The notes beneath the pieces were generated by a model. That model did not search any database and was not told where the DNA came from. It worked only from the letters and a program-made list of their open reading frames with translations. Below, piece after piece: positions 6,539 through 14,597 of a stretch of DNA of 17,414 bases. The translations under genes and the position numbers were made by a program. How positions within the stretch are numbered: the stretch's first letter is position 1; the number at the start of each line of letters is the position of its first letter. This DNA is from Syntrophaceae bacterium CG2_30_49_12 (GTDB lineage: Bacteria > Desulfobacterota > Syntrophia > Syntrophales > CG2-30-49-12): NCBI GenBank assembly GCA_001873675.1, contig MNZP01000158.1, forward strand, positions 1 through 17,414, given 5' to 3'.

Positions 6539-9190
6539 CTACATAAACATCCCGATGGTAAATTCCCACCGGCTTGCCGGCTCACCCTCCTTTCTGTCGA
6601 GGACATAACCCCATTCAAGCCTTAAGGGACCGATAGGCGAATACCAGCGGATACCGGCACCGGCGGTTTTTCTCAAGTCACCTAAACGGTAACCGCTTTC
6701 CCAGGCATTGCCTGTATCGAAAAATACAACCCCTTTCATCCCGGCGCTTTTGATCAGGGGGAAGAGGAACTCTGCATTTACATTAAACATGGTCGTGCCG
6801 CCGATGACATCGCCTGTCCATGGGTCTTTCGGTCCCACTTCTCTCAAGCCCCTCAAGGAGTTAATTCCCCCCAGATAGAAACGTTCATAGACAGGAAGCT
6901 CCTTTCCTTCATGTGCCTGTATATACCCTCCCCGACCGCGGATGCCGAATACCACCTCGCGGAAAAGGGGGAAGAACCAGGTGGAGCTTGCCTCATATCT
7001 TGTAAAACTCGTATTCCCCTGAAGGATGGTGCCGGCGTGTTCCAGAGAAATGCTATTCTTGGAGCCTCTTGAAGGAAAGATGGGCTCATCCGTTGTATCC
7101 CTTACCAGGGTCGTGGTTATGCTGCTTGTGGTCCTCGATCCCTCCTGTGCCTGGATAAGGAAGGATACGATGGGATCAAGGTTTGAAATGGAGTTAGTTG
7201 ACAGTCTGTAGCCTATATAACCGGTAACGTATTCCCGGAGAGGGTAACCAAAGGTGATCCCAAAACCTTTGGAGTCGAGATCATAGGAATCATATTCCCT
7301 GATTAAATTCCAGAGATCGAATTTACTCCACAGCGGGATATCAAAGAGCCACGGCTCTATAAAAGAGACATCATAACTGGTCACCCTTGAACCCAGGTGG
7401 ACCTTGAGGCTTAAACTCTGACCTCTGCCGAAAAGATTTTGCTGGGAGATCTGACCTGTGATAACAGCCTGGTCTATGGCGCTGTATCCGGCGCCGACGC
7501 TGAAAAACCCTGTTGGTTTCTCCTTGATATGTATGTTAACGTCCGTCAGGGTTTCATCCGGTCCCTTTTCTGTTTGAAAGTTAACCTCTTCAAAGTATCT
7601 GAGGCGGTTGAGGGCCATGTAACTTCTCTTTAATTTACTACTATTGTACAGATCCCCTTCCACAACGGCAAGCTGTCTCCTTATCACCTTATCCCTTGTC
7701 TTGGTGTTGCCGGTGATGGTTATTCTATTGAAGTAGACCTGATTACCCTTTGTTATGTTATAGGTCACGTCCACCGTTTGTTCTTTCTCATGTGGCACGG
7801 TACGGGGGGTGACATCGGCATAGGCATAACCTTCATCGCTACAGACCTGTGTGAGGTATTCAATATCCTTTATGACTGATGCCCTGTCAAAATATTCCTT
7901 CTTGTTGATTTGCATGTTTTTCAGAAGGGAAGGACGCGGCAATTTCGGTTCATCACCTGTAATATCCACTTTTCCGACCCTGAACCGTTTACCCTCCGTA
8001 ACCGGTATCTCCACATAGATCCATTTTTTGTCGTGGGTGATCTCCGGTTCACCAACCTGGGCGTTGATAAAACCATTGTTAAGGTAAAAGACCTGCAACT
8101 TGTTGATCTCCTGCTTTAGTTGTTCCTTTTTAAGGAGACCGGCATCAGTGAAAAAACGGAAGATACTCCACTCGGAGACACTTATCATCTTTTTCAGTTC
8201 TTTATCGGTGTAAGCCTGATTTCCCTCGAAGGTAATCTTTTTTATATAAAGTTTTTTGTTCTCAATGATATTGAAGATGACACGAACCACCTGGTCGTCT
8301 CCTTTCCTCTCGATAGAGTCAAGGACCTCAGCATTGCAATACCCCTTATTGTCATAGAGGGCCTTGATTTTTTCTGTATCTTCCTTGATCTTCTCCGGGT
8401 TCAGGCTTTGCCTGGTCTTGGTGGTTAAGACGGCCTCCATTTCCTCCCTGCCGATGGCCTTATTTCCCTTGATTTCGATCTCTGTGATGATGGGCTTTTC
8501 CTTCAGGATAAAGGTGATGACCTTTCCCTCCGGCGTAGCGATGACATCGGCGGTTACATCCTGAAAATAACCCATCTTATAAATGGCCTTGATATCAGAA
8601 GAGAGATCAGCCTCCGAGAAAAGGTTGCCCTTTGCACTCTTTATGACCTGGCTTATGGCACCGGCCTCGATTTTTCGATTACCTTTGAATTCGATACGGG
8701 CTATCCTTTGCTCTGCCGCTATGCTGATCATAATCTCTGTTTTGAGTTGTGTTGCAATGCGACCGATGCTCTCCAGTCCTTTACCCTGGATAAAAATAGG
8801 GGGCAGGACCTTTTCCTGCCTGATATCTATGATCCTTGCATCCACGCTGATTGTCTCCCCAAATTGGGAGAGAGACCCCATAACAGCAAATGTTGCCCCT
8901 GTATCTTTTCCTACAGTAATGGCCAATTTTTCGTTGATGCTTTTTCCCTCAATAGCCCTTGAGAGGATCTCCGAATCGATAAGTTGGATGAATTTTGCTT
9001 TCTGCAGTTCCGTCGTGATTCCTGTATGAATTGCTTTCTTGAGATCGGTGGCGTTGGCCTTACTATATATATCAAAGGGGAAAATGGCGATTTTTTTGAC
9101 ATCTTCTGCAAAGACCTTCTGGGAGGTGAAAAGCAGAAACATCATAAGTACGCACAGAACATGTATGGATATAAAAACTTTTTTATTCAT
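6539..9190 (-). CDS. bamA: Outer membrane protein assembly factor BamA with extra N-terminal domain
   Basis: BamA is the Omp85-family insertase at the core of the BAM complex. The chosen start is the ATG at 9190: it gives MNKKVF, a clear signal peptide ending ...KVFA at about residue 28, and overlaps the lolD stop by 8 nt. An upstream in-frame ATG at 9208 adds only MERSLP. From 9190 the protein has 883 residues, longer than usual (about 800). Residues about 29-160 form an extra alpha/beta domain (KKIAIFPFDIYSK..., FAVMGSLSQFGETISVDARIID) resembling TolB-N/CsgG-type domains. Five POTRA domains follow, at roughly 164-233, 234-313, 314-402, 403-483 and 484-560, then the 16-strand barrel. The loop-6 signature reads LRGL (779-782) instead of the usual VRGF/Y. 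The protein ends in Phe-Met rather than a terminal Phe. Confidence 0.95.
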   Translation of the reverse strand: MNKKVFISIHVLCVLMMFLLFTSQKVFAEDVKKIAIFPFDIYSKANATDLKKAIHTGITTELQKAKFIQLIDSEILSRAIEGKSINEKLAITVGKDTGATFAVMGSLSQFGETISVDARIIDIRQEKVLPPIFIQGKGLESIGRIATQLKTEIMISIAAEQRIARIEFKGNRKIEAGAISQVIKSAKGNLFSEADLSSDIKAIYKMGYFQDVTADVIATPEGKVITFILKEKPIITEIEIKGNKAIGREEMEAVLTTKTRQSLNPEKIKEDTEKIKALYDNKGYCNAEVLDSIERKGDDQVVRVIFNIIENKKLYIKKITFEGNQAYTDKELKKMISVSEWSIFRFFTDAGLLKKEQLKQEINKLQVFYLNNGFINAQVGEPEITHDKKWIYVEIPVTEGKRFRVGKVDITGDEPKLPRPSLLKNMQINKKEYFDRASVIKDIEYLTQVCSDEGYAYADVTPRTVPHEKEQTVDVTYNITKGNQVYFNRITITGNTKTRDKVIRRQLAVVEGDLYNSSKLKRSYMALNRLRYFEEVNFQTEKGPDETLTDVNIHIKEKPTGFFSVGAGYSAIDQAVITGQISQQNLFGRGQSLSLKVHLGSRVTSYDVSFIEPWLFDIPLWSKFDLWNLIREYDSYDLDSKGFGITFGYPLREYVTGYIGYRLSTNSISNLDPIVSFLIQAQEGSRTTSSITTTLVRDTTDEPIFPSRGSKNSISLEHAGTILQGNTSFTRYEASSTWFFPLFREVVFGIRGRGGYIQAHEGKELPVYERFYLGGINSLRGLREVGPKDPWTGDVIGGTTMFNVNAEFLFPLIKSAGMKGVVFFDTGNAWESGYRLGDLRKTAGAGIRWYSPIGPLRLEWGYVLDRKEGEPASRWEFTIGMFM

Positions 9191-9854
9191 CGGTAACGAT
9201 CTTTCCATCCCGCAGGCCGATGCTTCGAGACATCCGGTCTGCCAGTGATTTATTGTGGGTTACCACGACTAAGATAATATGTTTAGTTATGTTAAGTTCC
9301 AATAGAATATCTTCTATCTTCTTTCCGGTCTGTGTGTCAAGGTTTCCTATGGGTTCATCGGCTAAAAGTATTTCCGGCTCCATGATGAGAGCCCTGGCTA
9401 TAGCGACCCGCTGTTGTTCACCTCCTGAGAGCTCCCCGGGCCGATGAGTTATCCTATCACCAAGCCCCAATTCATTCAAGATAACTTCCGCCCTTTCCCT
9501 TGCCTCATGCTTTGATAAACCATTAATCAGGGCAGGCATCATTGTATTTTCCAGGCTGTTAAACTCCGGGAGGAGGTTGTGGAATTGAAATACAAAGCCG
9601 ATTTTTCTGTTTCGGAATACTGCCAGTTTTTTCTCTTGCCAGGCAAAAACATTCATATCATCGTAGAGGAGGGTGCCGGAGGTGGGGTGATCAAGGGTCC
9701 CAAGGACATGGAGGAGAGTGCTTTTCCCTGCGCCGGAAACACCCCAGATGGCTATGGATTCCCCCCGGGCAATATCAAGGTTCAATCCTTTTAAGACCTC
9801 GATCTTATTGCCGTTCTTGAAAAATGTTTTGCTAATGTTTCTCAGTTTTATCAT
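9183..9854 (-). CDS. lolD: Lipoprotein-releasing ABC transporter ATPase LolD
   Basis: LolD is the 223-residue ATPase of the LolCDE complex, which extracts outer-membrane lipoproteins from the inner membrane. Walker A is GVSGAGKST (38-46), the signature is LSGGEQQRVAIARAL (142-156), Walker B ILLADEP is at 162-168, and the switch histidine is His200. It belongs to the MacB/LolD/FtsE-like subgroup; the adjacent LolC/E-type permease gene decides for LolD. No SD precedes the ATG: the 30 nt before it are a CCCCTGA repeat array on the mRNA, and the upstream gene ends 65 nt away, so how translation starts is unclear. The stop overlaps the bamA start by 8 nt. Confidence 0.93.
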   Translation of the reverse strand: MIKLRNISKTFFKNGNKIEVLKGLNLDIARGESIAIWGVSGAGKSTLLHVLGTLDHPTSGTLLYDDMNVFAWQEKKLAVFRNRKIGFVFQFHNLLPEFNSLENTMMPALINGLSKHEARERAEVILNELGLGDRITHRPGELSGGEQQRVAIARALIMEPEILLADEPIGNLDTQTGKKIEDILLELNITKHIILVVVTHNKSLADRMSRSIGLRDGKIVTDE

Positions 9855-9912
9855 TCAGGGGTCAGGGGTCAGGGGTCAGGGGTTCAAAACCTTTGAACCT
9901 TGAACCCTGAAC
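9855..9912. repeat. Heptamer array (TCAGGGG)4 plus hairpin and (NNTGAAC)3 between lolC/E and lolD
   Basis: Four perfect TCAGGGG units (9855-9882) abut the lolD start codon. GGTTCAAA (9881-9888) and TTTGAACC (9892-9899) form a perfect 8-bp stem with a 3-nt loop. Three more heptamers ending in TGAAC (9892-9912) follow. The array and hairpin occupy nearly all of the 65-nt spacer and displace any recognisable ribosome binding site for lolD. Confidence 0.9.
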
Positions 9913-9919
9913 TATTCGT

Positions 9920-11200
9920 TCACTCGTATCTGAGAGCCTCAGCCGGGTCCAGCCTGGAGGCCCTCCACGACGGGTAGATCGTTGACAGGAAACATATCAG
10001 CATTGTCCCCACGACAATAATGGACACATCTACGTAGTTGACCCGGGAGGGGAGTTCGCTTAAGTAATAAACGTCCGGCGACAGTATCTTGAATTTGAAT
10101 AAATTTTCAATGACGTGAGACAATTTTTTTATGTTTAAGGCAATGGAGAGCCCCCCCAGACAACCGAAGAAAGTACCAAGGGCGCCGATTATCAACCCCT
10201 GGAGGATAAATATTTTCATGATACTTTTTGAGGTAGCCCCCATGGATTTTAAGATAGCGATTTCCCTGTTTTTTCCCATGACCACCATAATCAGGATACT
10301 TATGATATTAAAAGCGGCAACCAGAACGATAAGACTGAGGATGATAAACATGACCCTCTTTTCAAGCTTCAGCGCGGAAAAGAGATTTTTATTCATTTCC
10401 ATCCAGTTCCTGGCCAGGTAAGGGTATCCGAGTTTCCTTTCCATGACTTTTGCAATAATATCGGCCTTATAGATATCGTTGACCCTGATTTCAATGCCGG
10501 TGACATTATCGTCCATGTTCAGGAATTCCTGGCAATCTTTGAGGGCGAGACAGGCCAGCGTTGAGTCATACTCATAGAACCCGGAATCAAAAACCCCCAC
10601 CACGAGAAACTTCTTCATGCGGGGCACCATTCCCAGGGGGGTAGGAACCCCCATGGGTGATATAAGATTGACCACATCAAAGAGAAAAATCCCCAAATTT
10701 TTTGCCAGTTCCTTTCCCACGATAATGCCGGGAAGACCGGCCAAACTGCTGTCAAGTCTAAGATTAACCCGATGTTTTTCCGAAAGGTAGTCAGCGCTCC
10801 CTTCCTTCATCCTTCCTATATTGATGACTTTAAAGGCGCCCGCCTCCACTGTCAGTCCCTTCAGTACCACGCCGCTGACACTTTCTCCGTTTTTTAACAT
10901 CGCCTGGCCGTATATGAAAGGTGTCACCGCCACGACACCATCAACACGGGCACAATCTTTCATGATCTTTTGATAATTCCTCATTGTCCCGCTGTATTCC
11001 GTCAGGACGACGTGCGAATTAATCCCCAGGATCTTATCCCGCAGGTCGGTCTCAAAACCGTTCATCACGGCAAGGACAACAATCAGCGCGGCGACACCAA
11101 GGAAAATCCCCACCATGGAAATGAAGGTGATAATGGAAACAAAGACCTGTTTTCGCCCGGCCTTTAAGTATCGGAGACTGATAAAAAGTTCAAAAGACAT
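9920..11200 (-). CDS. lolC/E: Lipoprotein-releasing system permease, LolC/LolE family
   Basis: This is the membrane subunit of the lipoprotein release system, 426 residues. The N-terminal region RYLKAGRKQVFVSIITFISMVGIFLG runs into the first membrane helix (about 20-46, VAALIVVLAVMNGF) and is diagnostic for LolC/E. A large periplasmic domain (about 47-275) follows, then three C-terminal helices (about 280-305, 325-350 and 380-405) and a final PAEALRYE. Only one LolC/E gene is present, so the complex may use a homodimer (LolF-type) instead of separate LolC and LolE, unless a second copy lies elsewhere. The ATG directly follows the lysS stop (TAAATG), with GAAGG about 5 nt upstream inside lysS. 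Confidence 0.93.
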   Translation of the reverse strand: MSFELFISLRYLKAGRKQVFVSIITFISMVGIFLGVAALIVVLAVMNGFETDLRDKILGINSHVVLTEYSGTMRNYQKIMKDCARVDGVVAVTPFIYGQAMLKNGESVSGVVLKGLTVEAGAFKVINIGRMKEGSADYLSEKHRVNLRLDSSLAGLPGIIVGKELAKNLGIFLFDVVNLISPMGVPTPLGMVPRMKKFLVVGVFDSGFYEYDSTLACLALKDCQEFLNMDDNVTGIEIRVNDIYKADIIAKVMERKLGYPYLARNWMEMNKNLFSALKLEKRVMFIILSLIVLVAAFNIISILIMVVMGKNREIAILKSMGATSKSIMKIFILQGLIIGALGTFFGCLGGLSIALNIKKLSHVIENLFKFKILSPDVYYLSELPSRVNYVDVSIIVVGTMLICFLSTIYPSWRASRLDPAEALRYE

Positions 11201-12682
11201 TTAGCCTTCTTTTGTCCTCATATGGGGGAAGAGAATAACATCCCTGATGGAGGGACAATCCGTAAAGAGCATGACCATCCTGTCGATACCAACCCCTTCC
11301 CCTGCTGCGGGAGGCATTCCGTATTCGAGGACTTTGATATAATCCTCGTCCATTTCATGGGCCTCTTCATCTCCAGCCTCTCTCTCCTTCCTCTGCATCA
11401 GAAACCGCTCCCGCTGGTCTATGGGATCGTTCAACTCAGAGAAGGCATTGGCGATCTCTTTTCCATAGATGAAGAGTTCAAAGCGATCAGTAACATCATG
11501 ATTTTCGGTATTTCTCCTTGCCAGGGGTGAGACGAGAACGGGATAATGGGTGACGAAATGGGGTTGAATGAGCTTTTTTTCTACCGTTTCATCGAAGATG
11601 GCCATTATTACCTTCCCCAGGGGTTCGCTGTCCCTGACGGGCAATCCTAATTTCCTGGCACAGGCAATGGCTTTAAGGGGGTCTTCAAGAATGTCAGGGG
11701 CGATCTTACCGTGTCGGATAATCGCCTCCCTCACGGGTATGCGCGGCCACGGCGGTGTCAGATCTATCTCTGTGCCCTGGTATTGAAAATTCAGAGAACC
11801 GAAAATTTCCCGGGCGATGAAGGTAAACATTTCTTCCGTCATGATCATCAGATCTTCGTAGGTTGCATAGGCCTGATAGAATTCCATCATGGTAAATTCG
11901 GGATTATGAAAGGTAGAAATCCCTTCGTTTCGGAAATTTCTATTTATTTCGTAGACCCTTTCCAGACCTCCCGTAATCAAACGTTTTAGGTACAACTCCG
12001 GTGCTATCCTCAGATAAAAGTCCATCCCGAGGGCATTATGGTGGGTTTTAAAGGGACGCGCCATCGCACCACCAGCCTTTGGCTGCATCATGGGGGTTTC
12101 CACCTCGAGAAACTCCCGCTCCTCCATAAACTGCCGGATGAGCTGAATGATGCGACTTCGCTTGTAAAATACATCTTTTACCTTGGGGTTGACAATCAGG
12201 TCGAGATATCTCTGCCGGTATCTTACCTCAACATCTGTGAGGCCGTGCCATTTCTCCGGCAGTGGTCTGATAGCCTTTGATAAGAGGCGAAGTTTATCCA
12301 CTTCTATCGTTAATTCACCGGTTTTTGTCTTGAAGATCCCTCCTGCGATGAAAATGATATCTCCAATGTCGAGTCGTTTAAGGAGAGAAAAGGTGTTATC
12401 GCCGAGAGCGTTCTTATTGATATAGCCCTGAATCCTGCCCTTTCTGTCCTGGAGATCAACAAATGCCGCCTTACCGAAGTTCCTTACAGCCATCAACCTT
12501 CCTGCCAGGGTAAAGCTCTCATTGATCCTGGCGAGGGCATCATGGTCCATCCCGTCAAACCTGCTCAGGATGGATGCCGTTGTATCCCTGACCCGCACAT
12601 CATTAGCATACAGTCCTATGCCGTCAGCCTTCAGGGATGCTGTCTTTTCCATACGCTTTTTTAGAAGCTCACCCTCTTCCAT
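11201..12682 (-). CDS. lysS: Lysyl-tRNA synthetase, class II
   Basis: This is a 493-residue class II LysRS that charges tRNA-Lys in the cytoplasm. An N-terminal OB-fold anticodon-binding domain (about 55-135, FTLAGRLMAVRNFGKAAFVDLQD) precedes the catalytic core. The core shows motif 1 around EEREFLEVETPMM (187-199), motif 2 VYEINRNFRNEGIS (243-256) with HNPEFTMMEFYQAY, and motif 3 near residues 460-489 (GVGIDRMVMLF, then RDVILFPHMR). The ATG at 12682 has AGGAT about 12 nt upstream; Met11 is an alternative start. lysS leads the envelope gene run and abuts lolC/E, an order I know from other deltaproteobacteria, so it is likely co-transcribed with the downstream genes. Confidence 0.96.
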   Translation of the reverse strand: MEEGELLKKRMEKTASLKADGIGLYANDVRVRDTTASILSRFDGMDHDALARINESFTLAGRLMAVRNFGKAAFVDLQDRKGRIQGYINKNALGDNTFSLLKRLDIGDIIFIAGGIFKTKTGELTIEVDKLRLLSKAIRPLPEKWHGLTDVEVRYRQRYLDLIVNPKVKDVFYKRSRIIQLIRQFMEEREFLEVETPMMQPKAGGAMARPFKTHHNALGMDFYLRIAPELYLKRLITGGLERVYEINRNFRNEGISTFHNPEFTMMEFYQAYATYEDLMIMTEEMFTFIAREIFGSLNFQYQGTEIDLTPPWPRIPVREAIIRHGKIAPDILEDPLKAIACARKLGLPVRDSEPLGKVIMAIFDETVEKKLIQPHFVTHYPVLVSPLARRNTENHDVTDRFELFIYGKEIANAFSELNDPIDQRERFLMQRKEREAGDEEAHEMDEDYIKVLEYGMPPAAGEGVGIDRMVMLFTDCPSIRDVILFPHMRTKEG

Positions 12683-12692
12683 AAACCATTTA

Positions 12693-12720
12693 TCCTACTG
12701 AACGAAGTGAAGTATCTTTG
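12693..12720. repeat. Possible fragment of a widespread intergenic repeat upstream of lysS
   Basis: The stretch contains TGAACGAAGTGAAGTATCT, which resembles the dispersed phrase 'CTGAGCGAAGCGAAGNATCT' seen in intergenic DNA of many bacteria. The resemblance is from general familiarity and only one copy is present here. It would form part of the lysS 5' leader. Confidence 0.3.
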
Positions 12721-12746
12721 TCTTTGACACTACTTAAGATAAATAT

Positions 12747-12794
12747 AAATCATGCTTGACTATATTTTTTTTCCGGATTAGTCAAGCATGATTT
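12747..12794. promoter_or_regulatory. Perfect 16-bp inverted repeat with embedded promoter-like boxes upstream of lysS
   Basis: AAATCATGCTTGACTA (12747-12762) and its exact reverse complement (12779-12794) flank a 16-nt loop containing eight T. Read toward lysS, the minus strand has TTGACT (12785-12780) and TATAGT (12764-12759) with a 15-nt spacer, close to sigma-70 consensus but shorter than the optimal 17. The palindrome could be an operator over the lysS-operon promoter, or a terminator-like hairpin for the upstream lipoprotein gene. AT-rich sequence without a solid T-run follows on the minus strand. Confidence 0.5.
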
Positions 12795-12851
12795 GAGATT
12801 AATTGACCAGAGGCCATCCGGGGTTTGAAGTAGAAACAAATTTTTTCCAAA

Positions 12852-13706
12852 TCAGGGGAGGAAAAAGAGAGGGTTTCGGGCCTTATTTTTATGACGGATT
12901 TCAAAGCATAGATAGCCTTCTCCTTTTTTTTCTGATTTACCTAAGAGGGCAATCTTATCGCCTTTTCTTACCTTATCATCAGCTTCTCTTATTCTACATC
13001 CTAAATTAGTATAAACCGTCATATAGCTATCCTCATGTTTAATAATCATTGTTTCACCATAGTCTTTAAGTGAAGCAGAGAAAATCACTGTTCCACCTGC
13101 CGCAGCCAGGACAGGTGTTCCCTCCATCGCCGCTATCGTAACACCGTTATAATACATCCCGTTTGGCTGGATTCCAAATCGCGATATCACCTTTCCCGTT
13201 ACCGGCCAAATAAAGCGCTTTCTGTCAAACTGGATCGGTTGTTTCCTTTCGCCACCGGTTTTTTGTTTAACCGTTTGTTCGGTCTTCTCTGTGGATGGCG
13301 GAGGTTCCTCTTTAACTGATACCTGCGAGGTATTGACATCCCCTTCGGGAGGTTTTGCCACGGGGCTGCTCTCCTGTTTTTTATCCATCCTAACAGGAAC
13401 TTCTGATCTTCTCGCCGAAGGGATAATATTATCAATTACCTGATTAGCATCAGGAATAAAAATAACATCGTCAACTTCAATCAGATTCGGATCGCTGATA
13501 TCATTGATCTCTGCCAGATCCTGGACACTGGCCTGGTAAGCGCGTGCAATACTCCAGAGAGTTTCGCCGCTTTTTATCCTGTGGTACACCCCCCTTGTCT
13601 GTCTGGTTTTGCTGGAACTTTTCGACCACTCCGCCGCCCATGGCATACAGGCAGAAAAGGACAAGCATATCAACAACAATACCATGATTTTTCTGGACTG
13701 GAACAT
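12852..13706 (-). CDS. nlpD: LysM/LytM lipoprotein, NlpD/EnvC-like amidase activator with degenerate M23 site
   Basis: This 284-residue protein has a lipoprotein signal (LSFSAC, Cys20; Phe at -3 is atypical), a LysM peptidoglycan-binding domain (about 40-86, YHRIKSGETLWSIARAYQ), a Pro/Glu/Lys-rich linker (about 95-160), and a C-terminal M23/LytM domain (about 166-284). The usual zinc ligands are replaced: HxGxD reads Tyr186...Thr190, the central His is Asn234, and the H of LHFEIR is Cys267. As in E. coli EnvC and NlpD, the domain should therefore regulate a cell-wall amidase and not cut peptidoglycan. The neighbour pcm is also next to nlpD in E. coli (surE-pcm-nlpD-rpoS), which supports the name. 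The gap to pcm is 28 nt. Confidence 0.87.
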   Translation of the reverse strand: MFQSRKIMVLLLICLSFSACMPWAAEWSKSSSKTRQTRGVYHRIKSGETLWSIARAYQASVQDLAEINDISDPNLIEVDDVIFIPDANQVIDNIIPSARRSEVPVRMDKKQESSPVAKPPEGDVNTSQVSVKEEPPPSTEKTEQTVKQKTGGERKQPIQFDRKRFIWPVTGKVISRFGIQPNGMYYNGVTIAAMEGTPVLAAAGGTVIFSASLKDYGETMIIKHEDSYMTVYTNLGCRIREADDKVRKGDKIALLGKSEKKGEGYLCFEIRHKNKARNPLFFLP

Positions 13707-13734
13707 ATTGAGACCCTTAAAAATTCTTATTATC

Positions 13735-14388
13735 TCAATCCTTCCATCCCCAATCCCCTACAAGACTCACGAAACGGCACCCGCCCAAATCTTCCTTCTT
13801 TACATCATTTACATCCTCAGACAGACGGGTCAACCTGATCAGTGTTTGGGAATAGCGGTCGCCTACAGGCAGGACGAGTCTTCCCCCCTTGGAAAGTTGC
13901 TCCAGCAGAATTCTGGGAATATCGGGGGCGCCTGCCGTCACAATAACGGCATCGAAGGGAGATTCTTCTCTCCACCCGTAGGTACCATCCCCCACCCTGA
14001 TGGCCACATTAAAATAATTAAGGGAATCGAGTAGTTTTCTAGTCTTACTGGCCAGAGATGCGATGCGTTCAATGGAAAATACCCTCTCGGCAAGTTCCGC
14101 CAGGACGGCAGTCTGATATCCAGAACCGGTTCCTATCTCGAGGGCCCTTTCTTTCCCTGTGAGTTCCAGGGCCTCAGTCATGAGAGCAACAATATAAGGT
14201 TGAGATATGGTCTGCCCTTCGCCTATGGGAAGGGGACTATCCAAGTATGCCTGGTCCATCAAACCTTCATCTACGAAAAGATGTCTGGGGATTGTTTCCA
14301 TAGCCTTTAATACACGCGGATCCGTAATACCCCTCGACCGGATCTGAGAATCAACCATCCTTATTCTCTGCTTTCTGTACCTGTCCAT
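13735..14388 (-). CDS. pcm: Protein-L-isoaspartate O-methyltransferase
   Basis: PCM uses S-adenosylmethionine to methylate isoaspartyl residues in damaged proteins, starting their repair in the cytoplasm. The chosen start (ATG at 14388, [20 protein letters not shown]) gives 217 residues, the usual length, with AGGAA about 7 nt upstream. An in-frame ATG at 14433 would add 15 residues but lacks a clear SD. Family motifs are IPRHLFV, '[18 protein letters not shown]' and the SAM-binding [16 protein letters not shown], then [14 protein letters not shown] and [10 protein letters not shown]. It precedes the NlpD-like gene on the same strand and diverges from the macro-domain gene. Confidence 0.95.
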   Translation of the reverse strand: MDRYRKQRIRMVDSQIRSRGITDPRVLKAMETIPRHLFVDEGLMDQAYLDSPLPIGEGQTISQPYIVALMTEALELTGKERALEIGTGSGYQTAVLAELAERVFSIERIASLASKTRKLLDSLNYFNVAIRVGDGTYGWREESPFDAVIVTAGAPDIPRILLEQLSKGGRLVLPVGDRYSQTLIRLTRLSEDVNDVKKEDLGGCRFVSLVGDWGWKD

Positions 14389-14487
14389 ATATAATTCCTG
14401 CAGAAATCTCTTCTTTGCGTATTTTGCGGGCATCTTTTATCACACAACAATCCCGTTTTCAATGGAAAAACCCGCACCAGAAGTAAC

Positions 14488-14501
14488 TAAGTCGTAAGTC
14501 A
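14488..14501. repeat. Two-unit heptamer repeat TAAGTCG/TAAGTCA
   Basis: Two adjacent 7-base units in the pcm/macro-domain divergent spacer are similar in sequence and length to the TAAGACG-type units at 15988. Two units alone would be weak evidence; it is listed because it repeats the pattern seen in other spacers. Confidence 0.35.
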
Positions 14502-14515
14502 TAATAAAGTTGTAC

Positions 14516-14544
14516 TTTACAGTTCTATTGTATTTCGTTAAACT
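14516..14544 (+). promoter_or_regulatory. Candidate sigma-70 promoter for the macro domain-dapF run
   Basis: TTTACA (14516-14521) and TAAACT (14539-14544) are separated by exactly 17 nt. They match consensus at five and four of six positions. The site lies 53 nt upstream of the macro-domain start in AT-rich DNA. The rest of the divergent spacer holds no other clear signal, and no counterpart for pcm was convincing. Confidence 0.45.
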
Positions 14545-14597
14545 AATACTGTCGGTTTGCGGGAATGTAAGCCCCGTGGCAGAAAGGAGCTTAAGTC

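Noticed and set aside
8583..9029. 148-codon open frame on the plus strand opposite bamA
   Set aside because: It mirrors coding sequence of bamA and shows no motif or ribosome binding site.
12852..13706. Active M23 endopeptidase
   Set aside because: All zinc ligands visible in the M23 pattern are substituted (Tyr186, Thr190, Asn234, Cys267).
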